A stretch of DNA of 28,669 nucleotides from a virus (IMGVR_UViG_3300032287_001729:1-28669), one strand, 5' to 3'. Shown: positions 19,966 to 28,609, counted from the first letter of the stretch. Notes: a model not told the origin generated them from the letters alone. Numbers and translations are program-made.

Positions 19966-20382
19966 TTAAGGCTCCTTGTAGTGCACCAAGAGATCGAAAC
20001 TAACCAAATACCGATGCTCTTGGTTGCCATCGGTTGGAGGATCCTGCATGTATTCATCGCCGCTGTCGAAGTCGATGCCGCAAAAGGTATAGCCATCGAC
20101 AACACCGCGAAAAGAATCAATTCCAGTCTCACGAATCGCTCTGCTGATCGCACTTGCTGCCGTGCGAGTCAGTGCGAAACACTCGAGCGTTATCCGTGCA
20201 TGTGCGGACTTGCCTAGCCCGCTTACCATGTGATCGCGTTGCGTCGAGATGACGTAGTAAATCACCGCTGGCATGGTCGCTTTTTGTACCAAGACGTCTG
20301 GATACATACGCTGCCCTATAAGCGTTGATACGCTTGCATAGGATAGCAGTTTAGTACGCAACGCTTCGCCAATGGCACTCAT
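19966..20382 (-). CDS. Tail completion / DUF3168-like protein, 138 aa
   Basis: The pattern is of DUF3168: an N-terminal helix (IGEALRTKLLSYASVSTLIG), RMYPD at 25-29, MPAVIYYVIS and RITLECFALTR strands, and a C-terminal strand SFDLLVHYKEP. Family members cap the tail end next to the head. TAATG overlap of one base with the previous stop, and GGGGAG upstream, indicate coupling. It lies between the HK97 gp10-like gene and the tail tube, matching the usual order. Confidence 0.78.
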   Translation of the reverse strand: MSAIGEALRTKLLSYASVSTLIGQRMYPDVLVQKATMPAVIYYVISTQRDHMVSGLGKSAHARITLECFALTRTAASAISRAIRETGIDSFRGVVDGYTFCGIDFDSGDEYMQDPPTDGNQEHRYLVSFDLLVHYKEP

Positions 20383-20717
20383 TACAGCTCCCCGCTGATG
20401 ATGCCGATTGTTCGCGTTGCCGCTTCGCTCGATCCGCTCACAATGCGTAGCAACTTGACGCCCTCGAAGACGTTTGGATTGAGTGCAACGTAACGGCTAG
20501 CCCCGACGTTAACGCTGTACTGCGTCCCTTCGTTGTAGAGGTTGTAGAAGTTGGTTCCCTGATCGGCGGATGCCTGAAACGTAAACGCCGTGCCCGTCAA
20601 CGCCGAAGGGGTGACAATTGCAAGCGGTACGCGTCCGCCTTGCATCGTCAACGATGTTGAGGTCGTACCGCTCGATGCGATAGTTACGGTATCTGTCAGT
20701 GTGATATTTTTAGCCAA
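20382..20717 (-). CDS. Small beta-rich structural protein, 111 aa
   Basis: The start is TTG at 20717 with AAAGGAG at seven-base spacing, overlapping the previous stop by eight bases. The sequence is Ser/Thr/Val-rich (TLTDTVTIASSGTTSTSLTM) with a strand-forming ASADQGTNFYNLYNEGTQY core, and resembles the 152-residue protein at 22276-22734 in composition (both have an F/L-Q-A-S pattern around residue 50). A head decoration or connector role is possible. No family named. Confidence 0.6.
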   Translation of the reverse strand: MAKNITLTDTVTIASSGTTSTSLTMQGGRVPLAIVTPSALTGTAFTFQASADQGTNFYNLYNEGTQYSVNVGASRYVALNPNVFEGVKLLRIVSGSSEAATRTIGIISGEL

Positions 20718-21258
20718 GACGCAACTCCTTTATTTCTTTTTGCAATCGGTCGAGGAATGCCGCTTCCGCTTGCGACCTCGTCTGGTCATACGCCCGAACT
20801 GGTGCCCGTTCGTTGTTAGGGTAGTTCGCCGTTTGTGCCTTCGTGCCTACGGTTGCGTAGTATTGATTACCACGCCGCGAAGTCCTTAAGACTTGCTGGC
20901 CCGGCTTGCCCCAAAGGTATCGCGTATACGAAGTGCCTTTTTTGTACGGCATAACGAACTGTTGCTTATTGCCCTTTGGATATTGGGCACCGACATAAAC
21001 GACAACTCCGCTCTTACTAACCTTGTGCCCAATGTGCTTGCGTGAATCATTGCTAAACGCTGGATTGTCTTTGTACTTTTTGCTCCATCGCTTGCGGCTT
21101 CCGCTCTCTCTCGATGATCTCGATAGAGGCTCTGTGGCTCGTGCGATAGGCTTTGCAAACTCACCAAGGCACCGACCGAAAGGCCCATTGCGAAGCGTCA
21201 ATGGGATCGCTCCGATTGCCTTAATCAAGTCCATGTTGATTTCGATGCTGCTGCCCAT
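20710..21258 (-). CDS. HK97 gp10-like head-tail / tail component, 182 aa
   Basis: ATG at 21258 overlaps the previous stop as TAATG with GGTGG upstream; a TTG at 21276 is rejected. The N-terminus (INMDLIKAIGAIPLTLRN) and the basic middle (SGSRKRWSKKYKDNP) fit the HK97 gp10-like family. A C-terminal extension (SQAEAAFLDRLQKEIKELR) is helical. Its order after the closure protein and before DUF3168 fits. Family by position and partial pattern. Confidence 0.65.
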   Translation of the reverse strand: MGSSIEINMDLIKAIGAIPLTLRNGPFGRCLGEFAKPIARATEPLSRSSRESGSRKRWSKKYKDNPAFSNDSRKHIGHKVSKSGVVVYVGAQYPKGNKQQFVMPYKKGTSYTRYLWGKPGQQVLRTSRRGNQYYATVGTKAQTANYPNNERAPVRAYDQTRSQAEAAFLDRLQKEIKELRLG

Positions 21259-21599
21259 TACATTACCACCGAGCAAATAAGATCGATGTATCTTCGTAGC
21301 CCGTCGACTGGGTTTATGTGCGTGATTCCGTAACGCTCGCCTTCGTAGGTGACCGACATCGTCGTATCGTATCCGCTTCGGTATCTAACGCGAAAGACCG
21401 CCCGTGTACCTGCCTCTAGTTGCCTCCCACGCATGGATTCAGTGCCGCCCGTTGGGTAATACTCGCAAGGCTCGCCAACGACGTAATTAGACCACGACAC
21501 AACCGGCTGACCTGATGCGTCTTGCGTCTCGGTTTTCTGCTGGATCGTGCATCGCTGGCGAAGTCTTCCGACTCGCAAGTCTTTAGGTCGTCCGCTCAT
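21258..21599 (-). CDS. Head closure / head-tail joining protein, 113 aa
   Basis: The small beta-barrel pattern of the SPP1 gp16-like joining family is visible: GRLRQRCTIQQKTETQDASGQ near residues 11-31, a T-x-A-V-F-R-V-R-Y-R strand, and a G-I-T-H-I-N-P-V-D loop before the C-terminus. These proteins seal the portal-connector channel. ATG overlaps the previous stop as ATGA. The size and place agree with the family. Confidence 0.82.
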   Translation of the reverse strand: MSGRPKDLRVGRLRQRCTIQQKTETQDASGQPVVSWSNYVVGEPCEYYPTGGTESMRGRQLEAGTRAVFRVRYRSGYDTTMSVTYEGERYGITHINPVDGLRRYIDLICSVVM

Positions 21600-22165
21600 G
21601 GGTAACTGCTCCGCATGTAACGGCGAACCAGCATTTCATAAGGTCGCATCGTCTGCAATGCTTCAGACATCAGCATATCGCGGTTTTCGAAGTAGTGCGC
21701 CACCAGTAATTTTATAGCCGCCTTAGCCGCCTCTGGTACGCTTTGACCGTCTTGCGAATATCCGCATTTGTATGTGATCGTCCAAGCATCCCAACGCGAT
21801 GCGGTCGCCGGTAGGGTTACTTGGTACGCAAGCCTAAATTGATCGACGTGCAATTGGTAGAGACTGCTCGATAGCGTCTGCAATCCGTTGTTGCCGTCGT
21901 AGTATTGGATCGAGGTGATCGAATGGATCGGTGATCGCAATAGCGTAAATCCATCGTATAGCGAACCAATCCGCAAGCGTAGCGTTTGGTAGCAAGTAAC
22001 CGTATCGGTATCATGCTCCCACTGCTCCCTAGCCGCCTGGATTAAAGCGGATAGATGGACGTCGTGCGTAGTATCGCTACTTGCGATTTCGAGTTGTTTT
22101 TTTGCTTCGCTCAGTGTCACTGGCTCGGTTGTCGGCCCTGTCACTAGCTCCGGTATCAATCGCAT
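21596..22165 (-). CDS. gp6-like head-tail connector protein, 189 aa
   Basis: The sequence fits phage gp6/phiE125 gp8-like connectors: TEPVTLSEAKKQLEI at residues about 12-26, LIQAAREQWEHDTDT near 40-54, and a C-terminal helix AAKAAIKLLVAHYFENRDML. ATG at 22165 has AGGGGA upstream; a longer frame from 22183 is rejected. It docks on the portal to receive the closure protein. It starts inside the 64-residue frame discussed next. Confidence 0.8.
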   Translation of the reverse strand: MRLIPELVTGPTTEPVTLSEAKKQLEIASSDTTHDVHLSALIQAAREQWEHDTDTVTCYQTLRLRIGSLYDGFTLLRSPIHSITSIQYYDGNNGLQTLSSSLYQLHVDQFRLAYQVTLPATASRWDAWTITYKCGYSQDGQSVPEAAKAAIKLLVAHYFENRDMLMSEALQTMRPYEMLVRRYMRSSYP

Positions 22166-22271
22166 GTGCGAGTCCCCTAGCAATCATCAACTCAGCCTGT
22201 CCGATAGGCACTGCTACCAACCGATAACCGGCTGGTAGCCCTTGCCAAAATTGATTAAGGATCAAATCCAT
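22077..22271 (-). CDS. Small phage protein, 64 aa, overlapping the connector gene
   Basis: The ATG at 22271 (just inside a longer out-of-frame ORF) reads a protein starting MDLILNQFWQGLPAGYRLVA, then QAELMIARGLAHAID. This matches the A-E-x-x-I-x-x-G-L-A pattern of short structural or adaptor proteins that often lie between capsid and connector genes. The C-terminal half (RADNRASDTERSKKTTRNRK) is basic and overlaps the connector by 89 bases. There is no strong ribosome site (GAGTGG). The domain-like N-terminus fills an otherwise empty 110-base gap, which supports it. Confidence 0.5.
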   Translation of the reverse strand: MDLILNQFWQGLPAGYRLVAVPIGQAELMIARGLAHAIDTGASDRADNRASDTERSKKTTRNRK

Positions 22272-22275
22272 CGGA

Positions 22276-22734
22276 TTAGACCACTCGGCAAACGTCACCG
22301 TCAGCCGCACCCGTTGAGGTCGTTGGAGCAATCTTGCCACGGGACAAGACGGCAACGGCTGCGATGTAGCCACCGCTAGTTCCATCGCCGAAGGTTGCAA
22401 CAACCTTGAGGAACGGCTCCTTGCCGCGAAGATCGACTTGGAAAACGCAAGTCTGCCCGTCATCGGTCGCACTTGGAAGAGCGAGCGTTGCACCTCCAAG
22501 TCCGCTGCCACCTGCAAAGGTCGCTCCGGTGATATCGGCGTAACTCCCGCCGCTGGTCGATGAGGCTTGCAACTTCAACGCGGTCATCGCAATATCGGTT
22601 GCTCCGAGTTGCACGATCACAGTCGCGTAGTCGTAGCCTCTGGTATCAACAACATCAGCCGTAGCCGTGTTGTTGTCGATCAATGCACCGGGTTTAATCG
22701 CGGTGACAAATTTGCATTGCTGTAGTGGATTCAT
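22276..22734 (-). CDS. Beta-rich head-associated protein, 152 aa
   Basis: The gene follows the capsid gene with AAGGAAGTG upstream of the ATG at 22734. The protein is Gly/Ala/Thr-rich with strand-forming segments (YDYATVIVQLGATD, CVFQVDLRGKEPFLKVVATFG, GYIAAVAVLSRG), the composition of head decoration or fibre proteins. Its order directly after the major capsid protein is where decoration proteins are often coded. Family unknown. Confidence 0.6.
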   Translation of the reverse strand: MNPLQQCKFVTAIKPGALIDNNTATADVVDTRGYDYATVIVQLGATDIAMTALKLQASSTSGGSYADITGATFAGGSGLGGATLALPSATDDGQTCVFQVDLRGKEPFLKVVATFGDGTSGGYIAAVAVLSRGKIAPTTSTGAADGDVCRVV

Positions 22735-22768
22735 AAGGTCACTTCCTTTCGTTTGGTTGTTGGGTTAA

Positions 22769-24085
22769 TTACGCTGCGGCTTTGATTTGCACAATCGGCC
22801 CCGCGTTGCTTACATCGCCGATTTCGTGGACGTTGTAGTCCCATCGCCCAATCGACCGGAATGCAGTTTGATCAAATTCCATGTAGCGAGAAGAGTCGGC
22901 GACAACGCTTAATCCGCGTCGAAGTCCCAAGGTGGATGCCATCGACAAATCCCCGATGTAGGCGAGTTTGGTTCCGCCGCTAATCGTGCTTGGCATCACT
23001 TGCGTGAACTGGACTGGGTAGCCCATGAACTGCAACACCGGCCCGCTTCCGAGGTCAACGTAGTTGTTCCCGCCTGCTGCGAGTTGCAAGCGTGCAAGGA
23101 CATTCCAGAAAACAGCCTTGTGACAGAACCAAACCGGATTCATTCCGGCGAACTCTGGCAACTTGCCGACCGCTTCTTGGAAGACTGCAATGGTCAAGTT
23201 AGCCGCAGTGTTTTGACCTGCTGCTGCGGTTGCAACCGAACCCGCTGCAAGCACGTTGGCTAGGCCGTTGATGCCGCCGTATGCGGTCGTGCCGTCACCG
23301 AGGAACGCGGCTTGATCCAACTTGAGGGCGTGGGCTTGAGCCATTTCCATCGCCAAATAATCAGCGATAGCGATAACCGCGTCTTCGTTGAGTTCGTTCG
23401 ATACGCGGGTCAGAGTCGCCCACTTGTGGGCAGTCAAGGAGACCTGCCCCAATGCTGGATCGCTAGCGGTGATTTCACCCGCTTCACCAACTGCATAGGC
23501 GGTAAGTCCGCTGACGCGTCGAGGGATCGTCACAGTGTCCGAACCCATTGGGTAGGTACGTGCGTAACGCGAAGTTACGCCGTAGGTTTCCATCAGGCTA
23601 ATCACCGAAGTTTCAAACTCAGGTGGCACAAGTACGCCACCGCGTAGATCGTCGTTTTCGCCCATCGCGTTCAAGACGCCGTTATCTCGGCACCATTGGC
23701 GAGCGTTAGCGTTGCCGTTCAACGCACGGAAAAACTGACCGGCCTTGAAAGCGTCGCGTTCAGCGTCTGGCCCCTTGAAAGCCTTAAGTTTCCCGGTTGC
23801 ACGTGCGGTCGCTGGAATGCGGAATGCCGATGCTTCAACGCTTCGGTTGTCGTTGACTTGGCGGACAGTGTTACTTACCGCCGACTCGATGCGAATCGCT
23901 CGTTCGCGTTCCTTGCTGAGGTTCTCAATCTGACCGGCTTTGCCGTCAGTGCCGACGATTGCGTCGATCTCTGCTTGTTCGTCTGCGAGTAGATCGCGAT
24001 TGTCTTGCGATGCTACGTCTTGGATTGCCTTAACCTTGGCTTGCAAGGCTTGGATTTCTTCGCCAATTTGCTTTGCGGTTTTCAT
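22769..24085 (-). CDS. Major capsid protein, HK97 fold, 438 aa
   Basis: ATG at 24085 (AGGAG eight bases upstream) gives 438 residues; a GTG-type start at 24124 is rejected. Residues 1 to about 75 form a charged coiled coil (IGEEIQALQAKVKAIQDVAS) that acts as the scaffold-like delta domain in this family, usually cleaved by the prohead protease. The mature part begins around residue 85-110. It contains GGVLVPPEFETSVISLM (about 147-163) and EDAVIAIADYLAMEMAQAHA (about 231-250), both typical of HK97-type capsid proteins, and a C-terminal HEIGDVSNAGPIVQIKA. It is the expected partner of the upstream ClpP-like protease. Confidence 0.9.
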   Translation of the reverse strand: MKTAKQIGEEIQALQAKVKAIQDVASQDNRDLLADEQAEIDAIVGTDGKAGQIENLSKERERAIRIESAVSNTVRQVNDNRSVEASAFRIPATARATGKLKAFKGPDAERDAFKAGQFFRALNGNANARQWCRDNGVLNAMGENDDLRGGVLVPPEFETSVISLMETYGVTSRYARTYPMGSDTVTIPRRVSGLTAYAVGEAGEITASDPALGQVSLTAHKWATLTRVSNELNEDAVIAIADYLAMEMAQAHALKLDQAAFLGDGTTAYGGINGLANVLAAGSVATAAAGQNTAANLTIAVFQEAVGKLPEFAGMNPVWFCHKAVFWNVLARLQLAAGGNNYVDLGSGPVLQFMGYPVQFTQVMPSTISGGTKLAYIGDLSMASTLGLRRGLSVVADSSRYMEFDQTAFRSIGRWDYNVHEIGDVSNAGPIVQIKAAA

Positions 24086-24116
24086 GCCGACTGCTCCTGT
24101 GATAAGTGGCAGTCGG
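24086..24116 (-). promoter_or_regulatory. RBS-presenting hairpin at the capsid gene start
   Basis: On the coding strand CCGACTGC (24116-24109) pairs with GCAGTCGG (24094-24087), an 8 bp perfect stem with a 14-base loop. The loop contains AGGA and the last G of AGGAG is in the stem, so the ribosome site sits at the loop/stem edge, one base (C at 24086) separating the hairpin from the ATG. This could tune capsid translation. Confidence 0.55.
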
Positions 24117-24128
24117 TAAACCAAGATA

Positions 24129-24180
24129 GCGGCATGACTGCCACGGTTTCGTTAAAAACTTTCCCGTGTGTCACTGCCGC
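24129..24180 (-). other. Long imperfect hairpin in the protease-capsid gap
   Basis: In the 149-base gap 24086-24234 the plus strand can pair GCGGCA (24129-24134) with TGCCGC (24175-24180), TGAC (24135-24138) with GTCA (24170-24173), and CACGG (24142-24146) with CCGTG (24164-24168), 15 pairs with a bulge and an internal loop. No poly-T follows on the coding strand, so this is more likely an mRNA processing or stability element than a terminator. No gene was found in the gap. Confidence 0.5.
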
Positions 24181-24234
24181 TAATTAGTTGCAGAGTTTCG
24201 GCACTTCTGGCCGACGCAATAAACCTAGCAAGTC

Positions 24235-24855
24235 TTACCGGATTGTCAAGCCTCCAGCATACTGAGCCATCTTTGCTTTGAGCAAATTGACGCGGGCTTG
24301 GTCGAATGCGTTTGAAGTCTTCCGCTTTTTGTTGCCGTTCTCAACTCGACCAGTAGCGAATCCTAATTCAATCGCCTTTTCGACTTCGTACCACGACTCA
24401 TTCGCCATCGCCGTTTCAATTTCGCTCTTCGATAGTTTCGCGTATTGCGAATAGATGTCCACTAGCGACGCGTCGTAGGATTCGAGAGCGTTGATTACCT
24501 TCGCCAACTCTTCCCGGTTGCCGAATGCAAAGCCCATCGCTCGGTGAATCATCAGTCTTGACCCGTCCGCCATCAACCGCTTAGCACCGCCAAGGAAGAT
24601 GATTGACGCTGCCGACGCTGCTAGGCTGTCGTTGATCGTTGTAACCTCGCCTTTGTGAGATCGCAACGCGTTGTAGATGCCAATCCCCTCGTCAGCCGCT
24701 CCTCCTGGTGAATTGATGCGAACCGTCACGGAATTTGATCCGAAAGAGCGAAGAGCATCTACCACGCCACGCTGCGTTATGGGGTTTTCGTCCCATCCGT
24801 CGCCTACAACGCCGGATAGCAGGATTTCGTTGAGTTCCGCCTTGATTTCAATCAT
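24235..24855 (-). CDS. ClpP-like (S14) prohead protease, 206 aa
   Basis: This is a ClpP-family phage protease that trims the capsid scaffold. Nucleophile S81 lies in SLAASAAS (77-84), general base H104 in MIHRAMG, and an acidic member of the triad is probably D128 or D133 in ESYDASLVDIYSQ. VRINSPGG (45-52) is the oxyanion-region strand typical of ClpP. Start ATG overlaps the portal stop as ATGA. It lies between portal and capsid, as in HK97-like heads. No Lon-like extension. Confidence 0.9.
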   Translation of the reverse strand: MIEIKAELNEILLSGVVGDGWDENPITQRGVVDALRSFGSNSVTVRINSPGGAADEGIGIYNALRSHKGEVTTINDSLAASAASIIFLGGAKRLMADGSRLMIHRAMGFAFGNREELAKVINALESYDASLVDIYSQYAKLSKSEIETAMANESWYEVEKAIELGFATGRVENGNKKRKTSNAFDQARVNLLKAKMAQYAGGLTIR

Positions 24856-26420
24856 TTTCCACCTCTTTTCAGGTCAAAAACCCTGTTTTCCCACGTTTTT
24901 ACCTCGTTTTCGACCGCTTTTTTAAGCGATTCGCCCCCGTTTTTAGCCGCTAATTCGGCCAAAATTAGCGTTGATTTTTCGCAGTGAATGCGTGCCAAGT
25001 CGCGGTCAAGTCCGATAGCTTCGATCTTATCCGCTAGTTTCGCTTGCCATTTAGGGTAATTCTTGCCAATCCAAGCCACAAACTGATCCTTTCCGCTGGC
25101 GTTGATCGCGTTGTTGCCTTCGGTCTTAATCAAGTCCCTTAGCATTTGCTCCACCGCCATCGCGTTCTGTGCGTCTTCGGCTTCGTCCTCTGCGTCGTCT
25201 TCTGGCGTATCCTCGACTTCATCCACCGATTGCTCGCCGGTCGCTTCGGAGATCGCAGGGTTGATGAATTCATCACCTCCAACGTAGGGGTTGAGGTCGA
25301 GTTTCGCCCTGCATTCATTCGGATTCATGATGCGGGACGCGATGGCCTTAGAAAAGCTTTCCATCGTCGTACGTAAGTCCGTGCGATAGAGTGCGGCCGC
25401 GTTAAACTTAAAGTAAACCTCGCCGGTTTGCTTCTCTTGCCGAGTTCGCAATTTCATATCGCACTGCTCTTCAAACTTGACCAGCCAACGGTCAAGGGCT
25501 TGCATGTAAGCAAGGTTCTTTTGCTCCAGTGAGTTGTACGAAGTGCTTTCCCCATCGCCCGGCATACCTTCAAGTCCGAACAGCATGCCAATATCCTGCC
25601 GTGTAAAGCGTTGCAGTTCTGCGAACTGTGCATCGTTGTTGCTCATCGATACCGCGTTGGCCTTTACCCCTTCGCGTAGCAGTCCGGCTTTCGCTGAGTT
25701 ATCTGCCCCGGCTTCATGCTTATTAAACGCATCGATGAAACTCTTTGCGTCCTCTTCTTTGCGAAGCATACCCGGCGGAGCTTCTAGGAAGAGTTTACCC
25801 CTAAAGCCTCTTCGCAGCTGCGTATTGGTAAACTTGGTTTGCTCGACACCCGTTGAAAATGTGATGTTCGCAATATCTAACAATCCGATTCCCTCGACAC
25901 CATCGTACGAAAAGCCGGGAAGGTGCAATACGTCAGCATCGGGGAAAATCAGATAGCCATTCTTATCAACATCGAACCCGTCGAAGAGGTCTTTTTTGCT
26001 CTGATCTTCGGGTTGCGTTACGTGCCATTTATTGCCGTTGTAAATAATCGTCCAAGTGTTCTCAGGCAACATCGGGATCAACTCAACCGGCCTGCTTCCG
26101 CTGCGAATAATCGCCGCTCGACCATTGCCACGCATAAGAGCGTGCGAGAGCATCTGCTCCTTAAATGTCGTCGGTGCTTGTACCTTGTTAGGCTCTTCGC
26201 GGAGTAGCAAGTAACCCGGATGCTCGGTATCGTTTACCGCTCCGTCACCCTCTCGACGTTTAACATCGATGGGCAATCGCCCAAAGTCACCCGTCAGTTT
26301 GTTATGGGCATACCACGCCGGCGGTACTCCGAGGGCTTCGCGTACGCCGACCCTTCGACCGTTGCTGAACTGGTCTTCGTTCAAACCCATCCATTGCAAT
26401 AGTGCATTCATCAGCGACAT
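24852..26420 (-). CDS. Portal protein, HK97 family, 522 aa
   Basis: Family features are visible in order: an N-terminal helix (LMNALLQWMGLNE), PAWYAHNKLTGDFGRLPIDV around residues 33-52, MLSHALMRGNGRAAIIR (about 90-106), QDIGMLFGLEGMPGD around 270-290, and a C-terminal AAALYRTDLRTTMESFS. The last third is acidic (EDTPEDDAEDEAEDAQNA) and helical, longer than in typical HK97 portals. ATG at 26420 has AGGAG eight bases upstream. The portal forms a dodecamer at one capsid vertex through which TerL packages DNA. Confidence 0.9.
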   Translation of the reverse strand: MSLMNALLQWMGLNEDQFSNGRRVGVREALGVPPAWYAHNKLTGDFGRLPIDVKRREGDGAVNDTEHPGYLLLREEPNKVQAPTTFKEQMLSHALMRGNGRAAIIRSGSRPVELIPMLPENTWTIIYNGNKWHVTQPEDQSKKDLFDGFDVDKNGYLIFPDADVLHLPGFSYDGVEGIGLLDIANITFSTGVEQTKFTNTQLRRGFRGKLFLEAPPGMLRKEEDAKSFIDAFNKHEAGADNSAKAGLLREGVKANAVSMSNNDAQFAELQRFTRQDIGMLFGLEGMPGDGESTSYNSLEQKNLAYMQALDRWLVKFEEQCDMKLRTRQEKQTGEVYFKFNAAALYRTDLRTTMESFSKAIASRIMNPNECRAKLDLNPYVGGDEFINPAISEATGEQSVDEVEDTPEDDAEDEAEDAQNAMAVEQMLRDLIKTEGNNAINASGKDQFVAWIGKNYPKWQAKLADKIEAIGLDRDLARIHCEKSTLILAELAAKNGGESLKKAVENEVKTWENRVFDLKRGGK

Positions 26421-26432
26421 TCGGCATGCTCC

Positions 26433-28154
26433 TTAAGTAACGTATAAACTACCTGACGAACGCTCTTTTTGCAAACTTGCGATTCGGTACGCCATCACCG
26501 CCGCTACGATTGGGTCAATCTTGTCTTTGCTGTTTTTCTTGTCGAACATCCAGCGGTCTTGACGGTCTTTGCAGATGATCGCATTGTTAGCGCACCATCG
26601 AAGTAACTTGCTATCCGAGAAGACTAGCCGCCCCTCTTGCATCAGTTGTATAAAGTCGCGGATTGCTTCATTGAAGTTGGCCTGATTCTGTGCCATGCGA
26701 GCCGCTACCGCTCCAGTCTTCTCAAGCTTTTCCCCTAATTGCTGACCGTTGTAGGGATCATACGCGACGGTCTGTATTTCGTACGCTTCAAGCTCTTCGA
26801 TTAGCGATGCGGTCAAGTCCTCGATAGGGTACTCGCATTTGTATAGCTCTTCGGTGTGGATGAATTCAGCAAACGGCATCGCGGATAGATCGCGTTTGGA
26901 ATCCGCTGCGATGAATGCCCGCGTTTTGATCTCGTAGCGATAGACCGTCTTGCCCTTGTCGTCGACGGCAACTGGGAATCTTCCGCAAATCGCATACGCT
27001 GCAAGGTCGTCTCTAGACCCAAGGTCGACACCAGCTCCAAGTCCGTCAGCCTCACGCCAATCCGAGTGAACGCCGACGCATCGATCAAACGCCGCTAAAT
27101 CGAAGGCTTTCTCCGTCGAGGATACAACGCGATTACCGTGATAACGAGTAAAGCGATTGACACCGAGAGCCGTTGACTTGTCCTCGTTCCATCGCTGCCG
27201 AAGGTAGTCGGCTTTAATTGATACGTTGAGATTCGGATTCGCCTTTTCCCAATTCGCTTCGTCGGCTGGATCGTCCTTTTCGTCTAGTTCATAGATCAAC
27301 GCAAAGAGCGACTCATCTTTATGGATGCCGCTAACTACGTTCGTTGCGTAGGTGTACTCATCAAGCCAAAGTAGCGAATCATCCGCACCGGCTGTTGTGA
27401 TAATCAAGTGCAACGGTTGCGAGCGTGATCCGCTGCCCGTCACCATCGTGTCATAAAACTTTCGATGGTACTCGCCCCATGCGTGCAACTCATCCATAAC
27501 GACGCAATGCGGGTTAAGTCCGTCGAATGGCTTCTCGCTAGATACCTTGCGGATAAACGATAGGTTATGCCTATAGGTGATCGTCTCGTTTTTTATGTCC
27601 GTGTACTTTTGCAATGGATGCGACTGGTCAACCATACGCTCGCATTCGCTGTACACAACGTCCGCTTGCTCTTTTTTTGTCGCTGTCAAGAGTATCTGCC
27701 CGACTGCTTCCGGCTTTCGTGTCTTGGGGTCAATGTCGGCCATCGCTAGATAGTGGCACAAGCCAGCAATCATCGTCGACTTGCCATTCTTTCTAGCCAT
27801 CGACCAATAGACTTTGCGAAACCGTCGAGAATTGTCGTCGTTACGCTTCCACCCAAAGATATTCCAAAGGCCAAACAACTGCCAATCTTCGAGGATAAGC
27901 GGATGCCCTGCAAACTCGCCGATACTATGACGCAACACAAGCGGGAAGAAGTCACATACCGCCGTTGCATGTCGCTCGTCAAAGTGATATGGGAACTCTG
28001 GCGTGCTTTGATGCTCAAAGTCTAGGCGGTATCGGCGTACGGCATCCTTCACACGGTCGCAGGCGATTATTTCGCCACTTTCCACCGCTTCGCAGTAGTC
28101 TTCGACTCGCTGTCGAACGCCGCTTGCTATCAACCTGTTGCCCTCTTTAGCCAC
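26433..28154 (-). CDS. terL: Terminase large subunit (TerL), 573 aa
   Basis: The ATPase half carries the adenine-binding region (HPLILEDWQLFGLWNIFGW, 84-102), a Walker A-like ARKNGKS 120-126, Walker B CVVMDE 217-222 with DELHAW, and coupling motif LIITTAGAD about 250-258. The nuclease half starts GVDLGSRDD around D377, with further acidic residues at AYDPYNG and KIDPIVAAVMAY near the C-terminus, giving the RNase H-like metal site. The start is GTG at 28154 with AGGAGG thirteen bases upstream, overlapping TerS by 25 bases; the start is the least certain part. HK97/Terminase_1 type. Confidence 0.92.
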   Translation of the reverse strand: MAKEGNRLIASGVRQRVEDYCEAVESGEIIACDRVKDAVRRYRLDFEHQSTPEFPYHFDERHATAVCDFFPLVLRHSIGEFAGHPLILEDWQLFGLWNIFGWKRNDDNSRRFRKVYWSMARKNGKSTMIAGLCHYLAMADIDPKTRKPEAVGQILLTATKKEQADVVYSECERMVDQSHPLQKYTDIKNETITYRHNLSFIRKVSSEKPFDGLNPHCVVMDELHAWGEYHRKFYDTMVTGSGSRSQPLHLIITTAGADDSLLWLDEYTYATNVVSGIHKDESLFALIYELDEKDDPADEANWEKANPNLNVSIKADYLRQRWNEDKSTALGVNRFTRYHGNRVVSSTEKAFDLAAFDRCVGVHSDWREADGLGAGVDLGSRDDLAAYAICGRFPVAVDDKGKTVYRYEIKTRAFIAADSKRDLSAMPFAEFIHTEELYKCEYPIEDLTASLIEELEAYEIQTVAYDPYNGQQLGEKLEKTGAVAARMAQNQANFNEAIRDFIQLMQEGRLVFSDSKLLRWCANNAIICKDRQDRWMFDKKNSKDKIDPIVAAVMAYRIASLQKERSSGSLYVT

Positions 28155-28609
28155 TCCTCGAATACGTCCTCCTCTTCGGCTTGTGGTGCCCTAAGTCGCG
28201 CCCTCGATGATGGAGTTAAGCCTAGTTCGGCTTCGCGTTTTAGGCACCTGTCAGCGAACTTGTGAAACTGGTTTGCTTCGGGCTTTGTGGATACGCTGCC
28301 CTTCTCGTTCATTTCGCTGACGATGCCGCCTTTGATGTGCCCCCAAAGCGAAATCATCATCGAGTAATCGAGACAGTAGCCAGCAATCAAGCCTTGATCG
28401 GTTGCATGTAGCAAACTCATTTCGCGTAGTTGATCGCACACCCAGAACCAGCGCGATTTTGCAACGGGATCGGCTTCGACGTGATCGGGAATCTTTGGGT
28501 CGGAGAGTTTCGGTTTAGGCTCTTCGTGGTTTCGTCGCTGCGGGTTTTTCGCAAAGGCTCCGCTAGCGTCTTTGACCGCAGAAGACAGTGGTTTTCGGCC
28601 TTTTACCAT
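28130..28609 (-). CDS. terS: Terminase small subunit, P27 family, 159 aa
   Basis: The protein has the P27 family layout: a basic N-terminus (MVKGRKPLSS), PKIPDHVEADPVAKSRW near 38-54, a helical middle (LREMSLLHATDQGLIAGYC), and the diagnostic AELGLTPSSRARL around 130-142. It binds phage DNA and recruits TerL to start packaging. ATG at 28609 has GGAGGG seven bases upstream. Together with TerL, portal, protease and capsid it forms the standard HK97-type packaging and head block. Confidence 0.9.
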   Translation of the reverse strand: MVKGRKPLSSAVKDASGAFAKNPQRRNHEEPKPKLSDPKIPDHVEADPVAKSRWFWVCDQLREMSLLHATDQGLIAGYCLDYSMMISLWGHIKGGIVSEMNEKGSVSTKPEANQFHKFADRCLKREAELGLTPSSRARLRAPQAEEEDVFEEWLKRATG

